Shown in pieces: positions 1 through 5,673 of a DNA stretch of 11,589 bases; the first letter of the stretch is position 1; each line of letters begins with the position of its first letter. The stretch lies in contig CAAEVD010000249.1 in the NCBI GenBank assembly GCA_900759435.1, forward strand, positions 1 to 11,589, written 5' to 3'. A model generated the notes under the pieces. The model saw only the letters and a program-made list of their open reading frames with translations. It searched no databases and had not been told where the DNA came from. This DNA is from an uncultured Collinsella sp. GTDB taxonomy: Bacteria > Actinomycetota > Coriobacteriia > Coriobacteriales > Coriobacteriaceae. The position numbers and the translations under genes are program-made.

Positions 1-111
1 CACAAGCCCAACGAATATGTGCCCCATGCCGATATCGTTCGCTGTCAGAACGTACTCATCGCGCTTGCCGACAACACGCTCTGGGACGCAAGCGGCCAAG
101 TTGGGGCATAA
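1..111 (+). CDS. C-terminal fragment of a probable M20-family metallopeptidase (DapE/ArgE-like)
   Basis: Frame 1 is open from the window edge to a TAA at 109-111 and encodes 36 residues beginning HKPNEYVPHADI. The pattern H-K-x-N-E-x-V followed a few residues later by A-D resembles the conserved C-terminal metal-ligand region of M20 peptidases and deacylases (for example H-K-x-N-E-C-V-x-x-A-D-L near the end of DapE). There the His is a zinc ligand and the remaining tail is a short helix. The catalytic domain lies outside the window, so neither substrate nor start can be given. The assignment rests on one short motif; reading frame and stop are secure, family is tentative. Confidence 0.5.
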   Translation, partial: HKPNEYVPHADIVRCQNVLIALADNTLWDASGQVGA

Positions 112-150
112 TAAGCCGCGAACAAACCGACTCGCGCGTTAGGACCGTCC

Positions 151-840
151 ATGAAAGCTCTTCCGTTTCCCTGCATCCGCCCGGCTCAGGACCGCGTGCT
201 CGAGGCGCTGCCTGCGATGGGCGGTATCCTGAGCAGCAACGACGCCCTGCGCGGCGCCATCGCCGACGGCCTGATGCTCAAGGATCCAGGCGCGGCGTAT
301 TACGTGTACGAATGCTCGGGCGAGCCGGGTCGCGTGACGGGTGTCGTGGCGATTTGCCCGGTTAGCGTGCTGACGGGCAGCGACGAGGCTGCCGCCGAGA
401 ACGTCGACGCACTCGCCGCTGCGCACGCAATCGCCGAGCTCAAGGTGCAGCCGCGCCCCGTGTCGCTCGCCTACGAAGCCTCCCCCGTCATGGATATCAT
501 CCTTGGCGCCGCCAAAGAGGGCGCTTCGCTCTATGTCGTCACCGACCCCGCCGGCATTACGCACCGTGTGTGGGAGGTCAAGCGCGAGGACGCCGTCGGG
601 GCCATCCGCGCCATGCTCGACCAAGCACCCGAGCCGACACTGGCCGACGACCCCGCCTACGCTGCCGCGCTAGTAGGGGCATCGCAGCTGCTGGCCGATG
701 AGGCCCGTTCCGCCGGAACGTACACCGGCAAAGAACCGTTCAACTTTACCGTTGCCGCGTTATTCCCCGCCGCGCAGGTCGCCGGCGGCGCACCGCAGGT
801 TCCGACGGGTTTGCTCACCCACCAGATCGCACGGTTCTAA
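151..840 (+). CDS. Compact DUF1015-like protein lacking the DGHHR motif
   Basis: A 229-residue soluble protein of unknown function. ATG at 151 follows a weak AGGA at 141-144 and begins 39 bases after the preceding stop. It resembles DUF1015 (PF06245) in order: an N-terminal F-P-C-I-R-P-A segment (residues 6-12), YYVYECSG...RVTGVVA (50-67), a P-V-S-L-A-Y element (103-108), GITHRVWEV (135-143), and a C-terminal FNFTVAALFP (197-206), like the FN-x-x-x-A-V-L-F-P of full members. Usual family members have about 400 residues and a strict ADGHHR motif before that last block. Here the equivalent place reads LADDPAY (164-170), so both His and the Arg are gone. The protein also stops soon after ALFP, losing the C-terminal third. 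The family's reaction is unknown to me. This could be a degenerate paralogue or a repurposed, possibly non-catalytic, version. The ORF is intact. It is convergent with the phosphatase cluster. Confidence 0.62.
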   Translation: MKALPFPCIRPAQDRVLEALPAMGGILSSNDALRGAIADGLMLKDPGAAYYVYECSGEPGRVTGVVAICPVSVLTGSDEAAAENVDALAAAHAIAELKVQPRPVSLAYEASPVMDIILGAAKEGASLYVVTDPAGITHRVWEVKREDAVGAIRAMLDQAPEPTLADDPAYAAALVGASQLLADEARSAGTYTGKEPFNFTVAALFPAAQVAGGAPQVPTGLLTHQIARF

Positions 841-884
841 CAGAGTCTAAACGCCCAGCACAAAGACTCGATAGCTCAACAAAC

Positions 885-922
885 AAGGGGCGGGGATACA
901 TGCGCATGCATCCCTGCCCCTT
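885..922. terminator. Bidirectional intrinsic terminator between convergent genes
   Basis: A 13-bp stem (AAGGGGCGGGGAT at 885-897 with ATCCCTGCCCCTT at 910-922, one G-T wobble) encloses a 12-nt loop that itself contains the palindrome CATGCGCATG. Read on the minus strand, the stem is followed by TTGTTTGTTG, a fair U-rich tract for the phosphatase cluster ending at 968. Read on the plus strand it follows the DUF1015-like gene, but only a short run of T comes after it. Confidence 0.75.
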
Positions 923-967
923 TCACATCGAGCAATGATGTCGGCGATCCACATCGCCACGCCCGCG

Positions 968-1603
968 CTATCCGCGCTGCGGGCCTGCTGCCGCCACGAG
1001 CGGCTCAAGCCCCAGCTCGCGCGCGTAGTCTTCCTGCGTAAAGATCTCAACCAGTTCAAACGTATCCGTCGCATCATCAAACGCAAAGTGCAACACCGAG
1101 CAATTGCCCGGCACGCGGTCGCGCTCGTCTGCCGCCGCGCCCTTCACGTGGTCCATGAACTCCTTGATAGCCGAGCCGTGGCTTACCGCGAGCACGCACG
1201 TATGGTCCGGACGCTGCATAAGCTCGGTCAACGTCGCCACCATGCGCTCGCGCACCTGCATCTGGCCCTCGCCGCCAAACTGGCAATAGAAGTCGCGCCA
1301 CGGGCGCTCGGGCATGAGCATCACGCGCTCGGCCTCAAAGTCGCCAAAGAACCACTCGCGCAGGCCGTCCAGGCGCTCGTACGCCAAGCCCGGCCACAAG
1401 TTGGCGATAGTCTGCTCGGTGCGATGAAGCGTGGAGGCGTAGGCGTGGTCGGGCTCAATGCCGCGCGCACGCAAGAACATGCCGGCACGCGCGGCCTGGT
1501 CGCATCCCAGCTGCGTAAGCGGCGAGTCACTCCAGCCCTGAATAATGCGCTTGAGGTTAAATATCGTCTGGCCATGACGGACCAGATACAGGTCTTTATT
1601 CAT
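968..1603 (-). CDS. Histidine phosphatase family protein (phosphoglycerate-mutase-like), copy 1
   Basis: A 211-residue cytoplasmic phosphatase of the histidine phosphatase (His_Phos_1) superfamily, which hydrolyses phosphomonoesters through a phospho-histidine intermediate. The catalytic set is visible: R9-H10-G11 near the N-terminus (LVRHGQT), R61 in the STLHRTEQT segment, the acid in LREW (E83), and the second His in VSHGSA (H142). ATG at 1603 is preceded by GAAAGGA with about 7 bases of spacing. Only 18 bases separate it from the upstream phosphatase gene, so the two are very likely co-transcribed. Length is typical for small cobC/gpmB-like phosphatases. Substrate cannot be read from sequence: sugar phosphates, nucleotides and cobalamin intermediates are all possible. 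Compared with copy 2 it has a longer C-terminal tail (about residues 185-211). Confidence 0.9.
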   Translation of the reverse strand: MNKDLYLVRHGQTIFNLKRIIQGWSDSPLTQLGCDQAARAGMFLRARGIEPDHAYASTLHRTEQTIANLWPGLAYERLDGLREWFFGDFEAERVMLMPERPWRDFYCQFGGEGQMQVRERMVATLTELMQRPDHTCVLAVSHGSAIKEFMDHVKGAAADERDRVPGNCSVLHFAFDDATDTFELVEIFTQEDYARELGLEPLVAAAGPQRG

Positions 1604-1621
1604 AGGGGGTCCTTTCGTTTG

Positions 1622-2164
1622 TTACCAATCCAAGAGCGAAAACGCCCCGTCGCAATAGCCAAAATGAAGCACGGCACCGTTGTCGGGTTGCTCTCCCCCG
1701 CCAGTCACGCATCTAAGAAACTCCTGGCAGGCTGAGCCGTGGGAGACGGCCAGCACGCAGTTGTGCTGCGGTCGGGCCATGATGTGGGAAAGCGCCGCGA
1801 CCATACGTGCGCGAAGCTCACTTTCCGACTCGCCACCAAAGGCAACCGGATAATCGCCCCAGGGTTGCGCCGGCATCTCGCGGTTTGATGTGCCCTCCAG
1901 CGAGCCCAAATGCCACTCGCGCAGGTCGTCGACCAGCTCTATGGAACAGCCCTCGCCAACGATCAGCTCGGCCGTACACCGCGCCCGCCCCAACGGAGAC
2001 GAATACACATGGTCAAAGGTCACGCCGCGGTCCTCGAACGCCGCACGCGTCGCCAGCGCTTGCTCGCGCCCGCGCGCCGTAAGCGGCGAATCGTGCCAGC
2101 CCTGCAAAATGTTCTTCACATTGAGCTCGGTCTGCCCATGCCGCACCAAATACAGATCGGCCAC
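1622..2164 (-). CDS. Histidine phosphatase family protein, copy 2
   Basis: A 180-residue paralogue of the next gene downstream. Both share the N-terminal block YLVRHGQT, QGW-x-DSPLT, LREW and VLAVSHGSA. Catalytic residues seen: R8-H9-G10, R60 in SSPLGRARCTAE, E83 in LREWHLG, and H142. The start is GTG at 2164, chosen because a GAGGGGAGGG ribosome-binding site lies directly upstream and because it puts the RHG motif at the usual distance from the N-terminus. It lies 83 bases downstream of the nitroreductase gene on the same strand; a strong hairpin at 2180-2214 falls in that gap but lacks a U-tract in this direction. The protein ends soon after the last core strand (LLDW), making it a minimal domain. 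Role unknown beyond phosphatase chemistry. Confidence 0.9.
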   Translation of the reverse strand: MADLYLVRHGQTELNVKNILQGWHDSPLTARGREQALATRAAFEDRGVTFDHVYSSPLGRARCTAELIVGEGCSIELVDDLREWHLGSLEGTSNREMPAQPWGDYPVAFGGESESELRARMVAALSHIMARPQHNCVLAVSHGSACQEFLRCVTGGGEQPDNGAVLHFGYCDGAFSLLDW

Positions 2165-2179
2165 ACGCCCTCCCCTCGC

Positions 2180-2217
2180 ACCACCGCAAAGGAGACAGGC
2201 ACCTTTGTGGTGGTTTT
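2180..2217. repeat. REP-like imperfect palindrome in the 5' leader of the phosphatase gene
   Basis: CCACCGCAAAGG at 2181-2192 pairs with CCTTTGTGGTGG at 2202-2213 (one G-T wobble, plus an A-T pair closing at 2180/2214) around the loop AGACAGGCA. TTTT follows on the plus strand only, but no plus-strand gene lies upstream that would need a terminator. On the minus strand the hairpin sits a few bases before the GAGGGGAGGG ribosome-binding site of the gene starting at 2164. The sequence resembles the dispersed AGACAGGCACC-type intergenic hairpins I associate with REP-like elements; that link is from memory and not verified. It could equally be a leader structure. Confidence 0.5.
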
Positions 2218-2247
2218 GCCGCCGGATCGTACCGCAACGACGCGTAA

Positions 2248-2919
2248 CTACAGCAGCACGTCGGCAAGCGGACGCTTGGGCACGTGATGCACCTGCGCCT
2301 CATCGCGCCAGTAATTGATAGAGCCATCCGGGTTGGAGTCGATCGCGTCGATCACTTGTGTCTCGGCTGGCACGCCAAAAGCCATGATCAGCTTGAGCTC
2401 ATACTTGTCGCTATCGAGCCCCATGGCAGCAATCGCGTGGGGCGTAAAGGCCTTGAACATGCAGGCTGCCACCTCGGGCGTGGCGCTGCGAGCGGCGAGC
2501 ATCATCGTCTGGGCGGCAATGCCCGTGTCGACCTCGGTGATGGGCGCGGCGGGCTTACCCGGAACAGCGCGCTCGGCAAGAATCGCGATGTAGCCGGTCG
2601 GGCGCTCGCCCTCATCGGGACCCGACCAATCCTTGAGCGCACCGGCCCACGCGAGCTCATCAAATACGCGCGCGCAGTCCTCGGCACCGCTCACCACATG
2701 AAAACGCAGGCGCTGAGCATTGGCGCCACAGGGAGCCAGGTGCGCCAGCTCCGCCAGCTCGAGCAAAAACTCGCGCGGTACGCGCATGGACTCGTCAAAT
2801 CGGCGGCACGTGCGGGCGCGGCGGACCAGCCCGTCAAACGTGTCCAGGCCAAGCTTTTCGCAACCCTGCTTTGCCATCGACTCAGCGCTTACCGGCGCCG
2901 CGGGAACTGTTTCGTTCAT
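2248..2919 (-). CDS. Nitroreductase family protein (FMN-dependent)
   Basis: A 223-residue oxidoreductase of the nitroreductase superfamily, which uses FMN and NAD(P)H to reduce nitro compounds, quinones or flavins. Supporting features: an RRARTCRRFDES segment (residues 33-44) matching the family's N-terminal FMN-phosphate Arg/Ser region; APCGANAQ (62-69) matching the conserved A-P-S-x-x-N-x-Q flavin-contact motif; D131-GIAAQTMMLAA, the usual D-x-G-x-A-x-Q-x-x-x-L-x-A helix; and FGVPAE near 181. The C-terminus YWRDEAQVHHVPKR (203-216) is typical of a subset of anaerobe nitroreductases. ATG at 2919 follows GAGGGG about 6 bases upstream. It is the first gene of a minus-strand cluster with two histidine phosphatases, though the 83-base gap allows separate transcription. 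The physiological substrate cannot be inferred. Confidence 0.88.
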   Translation of the reverse strand: MNETVPAAPVSAESMAKQGCEKLGLDTFDGLVRRARTCRRFDESMRVPREFLLELAELAHLAPCGANAQRLRFHVVSGAEDCARVFDELAWAGALKDWSGPDEGERPTGYIAILAERAVPGKPAAPITEVDTGIAAQTMMLAARSATPEVAACMFKAFTPHAIAAMGLDSDKYELKLIMAFGVPAETQVIDAIDSNPDGSINYWRDEAQVHHVPKRPLADVLL

Positions 2920-3153
2920 AGGGACCCCTCAATAAAAGCCAATTGTCCTTTAGAAAATCTAACCTAAAACGTAGGCAATAACGAACAGAGCCGCAATATT
3001 CTACATCTGTTGAATATCCCACATCCAAACGGGAACAAAGGTGACAATTCGCGAAGGTGAGGCTCCAATTCGCCCCTCCCGCCCCACGCGACAGCGCCCT
3101 TGGGCGATACTGGTTGCAAGAGCTACGGCTTACGCCGCACGAAAGGAGACATC
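2920..3153. other. Divergent intergenic region between nitroreductase and HdeD-like genes
   Basis: These 234 bases hold the upstream sequences of two divergent genes. The half nearest the nitroreductase (about 2930-3035) is AT-rich, as expected for promoters, but I could not pick a convincing -35/-10 pair. A small inverted repeat CCTA-N5-TAGG lies near 2962-2974, and an 8-base direct repeat CAATTCGC occurs at about 3045 and 3066. Just before the HdeD-like gene, CGCCCTTGGGCG forms a tight hairpin. No further gene is seen. Confidence 0.4.
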
Positions 3154-3756
3154 ATGGGCATCTTTAAGAACGATGACAAGCAATCGAGCGCGTTTGGATT
3201 TGACGAGAAAAGCATGGCAGGCAAGGCCGTCAAGGCCGTGCGCTGGATTTACGCCATCACGGGCGTCTTGGCACTCGTCGCCGGCATCGCACTGCTGTTT
3301 GCGCCCGCCAAGTCCCTCGTATTCCTGACGACCGTCCTGGGCTTCTACTTTGTGATCACGGCCGCGATCAGGCTGTTTACCGCTGTTTTCGAGCCGCTGC
3401 TGCCCACCGGCTGGCGCGTGACGAGTATCATCGCCAACCTGCTCATCATTCTGGGCGGCGTCATAATCCTGCGCAACCAGGCCTTCTCGACCGCGACGCT
3501 CACCACGCTTGTAGTGGTCGTCGCCGGCTTTGGCTGGATCGTCGAGGGCGTCATGTCGATTCTGGAATCCGAGCTTTCCGCCAACCGCGCCCTCGCCATC
3601 CTGAGCGGTGCACTCTCCATCATCGCGGGCATGTTCGTGTTTATCTATCCGCTGTGGTCGGCCAAGATGCTCGTCATCTTTAGCGGCGCCGCGCTGCTGG
3701 TGTTTGGCGTGACGCTGATTGTTCGCGCCATTCAGTTTGGCAAACTGGTGCGCTAG
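3154..3756 (+). CDS. HdeD/DUF308 family membrane protein
   Basis: A 200-residue integral membrane protein of the HdeD (DUF308) type. In enterobacteria HdeD is linked to acid resistance at high cell density; elsewhere the function is unknown. A hydrophilic N-terminus of about 28 residues precedes six hydrophobic segments at roughly 29-51, 55-77, 88-106, 112-134, 145-167 and 171-193, the expected topology for the family. The start is ATG at 3154 because GAAAGGAG lies 5-7 bases upstream; the frame stays open further upstream to a TTG at 3100, but that has no ribosome-binding site and would add a non-hydrophobic stretch. The gene's TAG is immediately followed by the ATG of the DUF188 gene, so translation is probably coupled. 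Confidence 0.88.
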   Translation: MGIFKNDDKQSSAFGFDEKSMAGKAVKAVRWIYAITGVLALVAGIALLFAPAKSLVFLTTVLGFYFVITAAIRLFTAVFEPLLPTGWRVTSIIANLLIILGGVIILRNQAFSTATLTTLVVVVAGFGWIVEGVMSILESELSANRALAILSGALSIIAGMFVFIYPLWSAKMLVIFSGAALLVFGVTLIVRAIQFGKLVR

Positions 3757-4239
3757 ATGCCAAAGACGCTTTTTATTGATGCCGACGCCTGCCCGGTCAC
3801 GCGCGAGTCGATCGACTGCGCGCGGAGGGCGGGCGTCGCCGTCGTTATCGCTGGCAACAGCACGCAGAACCTGGAACGCCATATTCGCCGCGACGACCCG
3901 CGCGACGCCGAGCACGCGCGTCGGGGCTTTTGGGTCACGACGCTCGATGTGAGCGTGGGAGCCGATAGCGCCGACTTTGCCATTATCGAGCGCCTGCAGG
4001 CTGGCGACGTGGTCGTGACACAAGACATAGGCCTGGCGAGTATGGTGCTCGGCCGCGATGCCGCCGCCATTGGCGTGCGCGGGCGCGTTTACGATAAGGC
4101 GACCATCGACATGCAACTGTTTATTCGCCACGAGGAAAAGAAGGTGCGCCGCGCCGGGGGACGCACCCGCGGTCCGGCAGCCTTCACCAGCGAGGACCGG
4201 GCCCGCTTTAAACGCAACCTCACCGAGCTGCTGCACTAA
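3757..4239 (+). CDS. YaiI/YqxD family protein (DUF188)
   Basis: A 160-residue cytoplasmic protein matching DUF188 along its length. Seen in order: IDADACPV (residues 7-14), a GADSAD block (68-73), VVVTQDIGLA (85-94), and the C-terminal RTRGPAAFTSEDRARF (136-151), which corresponds to the family's G-G-x-x-x-G-P-x-x-x-x-x-x-D-R-x-x-F signature. The family has a NYN/PIN-like fold with clustered Asp residues, suggesting a metal-dependent nuclease, but to my knowledge its activity is not established. ATG at 3757 directly abuts the previous TAG with no intergenic base and no separate ribosome-binding site beyond coding sequence, so it depends on readthrough of ribosomes from the HdeD-like gene. A strong terminator follows at once. 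Confidence 0.92.
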   Translation: MPKTLFIDADACPVTRESIDCARRAGVAVVIAGNSTQNLERHIRRDDPRDAEHARRGFWVTTLDVSVGADSADFAIIERLQAGDVVVTQDIGLASMVLGRDAAAIGVRGRVYDKATIDMQLFIRHEEKKVRRAGGRTRGPAAFTSEDRARFKRNLTELLH

Positions 4240-4241
4240 CC

Positions 4242-4285
4242 AAGGCAGATTTTTGGAATATGTCCGGAAATCTGCCTTTTTGTTT
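4242..4285 (+). terminator. Intrinsic terminator of the HdeD/DUF188 operon
   Basis: AAGGCAGATTT (4242-4252) pairs perfectly with AAATCTGCCTT (4268-4278) around a 15-nt loop. The right arm runs into TTTTTGTTTT (4277-4286). It starts three bases after the DUF188 stop codon. Confidence 0.92.
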
Positions 4286-4322
4286 TGAGCGGTACGAGCA
4301 CACAGGATCCATGGCTCAATAA

Positions 4323-4396
4323 AAAACGGGCTTCAAAATAGCCATGCGTCGCCGCACTGCGCAGGCGCCGAGCATGGCTGTTTTGAAGCCCGTTTT
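4323..4396. terminator. Very long hairpin terminator of the heavy-metal exporter gene
   Basis: A 25-bp stem (4323-4347 with 4372-4396, one T-G wobble, no bulges) encloses a 24-nt GC-rich loop that can fold further (CGCC/GGCG). On the minus strand the stem follows the exporter stop codon by 11 bases and is followed by TTTTTTATTG, a good termination tract. On the plus strand TTTT ends the right arm, so it can also back up the terminator at 4242. Confidence 0.9.
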
Positions 4397-4407
4397 GTTA
4401 GGCCTAC

Positions 4408-5502
4408 TTAGAGGCCGAAGGCGGAGAGGATGAGGCCCCAGCCGGCGCCGATAACGTACATCATGCCCAGGAACACGGCATTTTCGCGAGCGCTGCGGTT
4501 GGTGCGGAACAGGACTAGGTAGCCCACACCGGCGGAAATGAGCGTACCGGCGAGCATCGGGGCCAGCTGCAGCGCGCCTTCCAGGTACAGCTGCGTGATG
4601 ACCACGCTGGCAGAGCAGTTGGGGATCAGACCGACAAGCGCCGAGCCCAGAACCGCAAGCGTCTCGTTGCCGCGCAGGAACTGCTCGATTGCGGACTCGC
4701 CAAAGGTCTCGAGGACGGCGACCAGAATCAGCGTCACCAGGAAAATGAATACCGACACCTGCACGGTGTGCGAGATCGCGCTACGGATGATCGACAGAAC
4801 GGGCGCGTCCTCGTGGGAGTGACTGTGGTCGTGGTGGTGCTCGTGCTTGTCCGCGTGACCGTGATCGTGGCTGTGGCCGTGGCTGTGGTCGTGCCCGTGG
4901 CCGCCCTCATCGTCGTCGCAGCCGCAATGGTCGCGCTCGCACAGCTCGTGGATGTGATCGGCGCTCACACCCGCCTCGGCCACCTCGTCAATGATGTCGC
5001 CACCGCTGTGGTCATCGTGCGCGCAGTTCACGTGTGCCGGATTGACCGCGGTCCCCAGCACGGTGCGACGAATCGCCGCATGCGCGCGGACGTTGCGGCG
5101 CAACCCGCGGATAGCCGCATCCACGATAAAGCCCGTGACCAGCGCGATCAGCGCCTTCGAAGCCAAAAGCATCGCCATGGTCTGCACGGGAACCTGCTCG
5201 GCAAGCAGCAGCGGCAACATCTCGTCGGAGGTCGAGAGGAACACGGCGACTAGCGTGCCCAGCGTCACGACACGGCCGGCGTACAGCGTCGCCGCCATGG
5301 CCGAAAACCCGCACTGTGGCACCATGCCCAGCAACGAGCCAACCACGGGGCCGGCGGCGCCCGCGCGCTTGATGGCGCCGTTGACGCGGTCGCCCGCAAC
5401 ATGCTCGAGCGTCTCGAGCGCAAGGTACGTCACCAACAAGAACGGCACCAGCGAGAGCGTGTCTTTGCCGGCATCGAGCAGAATATCTATCAGTAAATCC
5501 AT
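4408..5502 (-). CDS. ArsP_2-type putative heavy-metal exporter with His-rich cytosolic or loop segment
   Basis: A 364-residue polytopic membrane protein resembling the 'putative 10TM heavy-metal exporter' family (PF11449), variously annotated as arsenic efflux protein or putative manganese transporter. Two pseudo-symmetric halves carry matching motifs: GMVPQCGFSAMAA (residues 59-71) and GLIPNCSASVVIT (291-303), each a Pro-(Gln/Asn)-Cys turn inside a membrane segment, which suggests an internal repeat with paired metal-site half-helices. Between them lies a soluble insert of about 100 residues (135-236) with the cluster C187/C193/C195 and an extreme His/Asp tract at 202-230, a likely metal-binding loop. 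ATG at 5502 has GAAAGG about 11 bases upstream. Transcription is divergent from the exonuclease gene, with its own promoter and palindrome. The transported ion (Mn, Zn, As or other) cannot be decided from sequence. Confidence 0.78.
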   Translation of the reverse strand: MDLLIDILLDAGKDTLSLVPFLLVTYLALETLEHVAGDRVNGAIKRAGAAGPVVGSLLGMVPQCGFSAMAATLYAGRVVTLGTLVAVFLSTSDEMLPLLLAEQVPVQTMAMLLASKALIALVTGFIVDAAIRGLRRNVRAHAAIRRTVLGTAVNPAHVNCAHDDHSGGDIIDEVAEAGVSADHIHELCERDHCGCDDDEGGHGHDHSHGHSHDHGHADKHEHHHDHSHSHEDAPVLSIIRSAISHTVQVSVFIFLVTLILVAVLETFGESAIEQFLRGNETLAVLGSALVGLIPNCSASVVITQLYLEGALQLAPMLAGTLISAGVGYLVLFRTNRSARENAVFLGMMYVIGAGWGLILSAFGL

Positions 5503-5545
5503 GACGGATGGAACCTTTCGTGTCTTTCGGCAGCATTGTAAAAGT

Positions 5546-5562
5546 CCTAGCGGTCAACTAGG
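5546..5562. promoter_or_regulatory. Candidate operator palindrome over the exporter transcription start
   Basis: The 17-base element has half-sites CCTAG (5546-5550) and CTAGG (5558-5562) with a 7-base centre. It begins two bases downstream of the exporter -10 box in the minus-strand direction, so it covers the expected +1. That position is typical of a repressor site. The binding protein is unknown; the half-sites are only loosely similar to DtxR/MntR-type boxes. Confidence 0.5.
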
Positions 5563-5564
5563 GT

Positions 5565-5592
5565 ATTGTAGTTGTCCCGGGCGCGGTGCCAA
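5565..5592 (-). promoter_or_regulatory. Predicted promoter of the heavy-metal exporter gene
   Basis: On the minus strand TTGGCA (5592-5587) and TACAAT (5570-5565) are separated by 16 bases, each matching five of six positions of the sigma-70 consensus. Expected transcription start is near 5558, giving a leader of about 55 bases. That is too short for a yybP-ykoY-type riboswitch. Confidence 0.6.
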
Positions 5593-5602
5593 TAGTTGCC
5601 CA

Positions 5603-5611
5603 TGGTAAACT
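5603..5611 (+). promoter_or_regulatory. Possible extended -10 promoter of the exonuclease gene
   Basis: TGGTAAACT reads as an extended -10 (TGn followed by TAAACT) about 60 bases before the exonuclease start. No good -35 is seen, which extended -10 promoters tolerate. It lies back-to-back with the exporter promoter, so the two genes share one control region. Confidence 0.4.
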
Positions 5612-5673
5612 ATCATCTCGCCACAACTCAGTAACCCCGAGCCGCGCGACGCGGCCCGTCCAAGGAGCAGTCT

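Noticed and set aside
935..1735. Long plus-strand open frame of 266 codons
   Set aside because: It runs antisense to both histidine phosphatases, which have full catalytic motifs; the frame has no recognisable protein and is a high-GC shadow.
3130..4236. Minus-strand open frame of 368 codons
   Set aside because: It covers the HdeD-like and DUF188 genes in antisense, has a low-complexity charged composition, and lacks a ribosome-binding site; both plus-strand genes are strongly supported.
4801..4920. Apparent short tandem repeats of GTGGTCGTG/GTGGCTGTG
   Set aside because: These simply encode the His/Asp-rich segment of the exporter in the minus-strand frame and are not an independent repeat array.
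5503..5673. yybP-ykoY manganese riboswitch for the exporter
   Set aside because: The predicted leader is only about 55 bases and contains none of the expected conserved loops.
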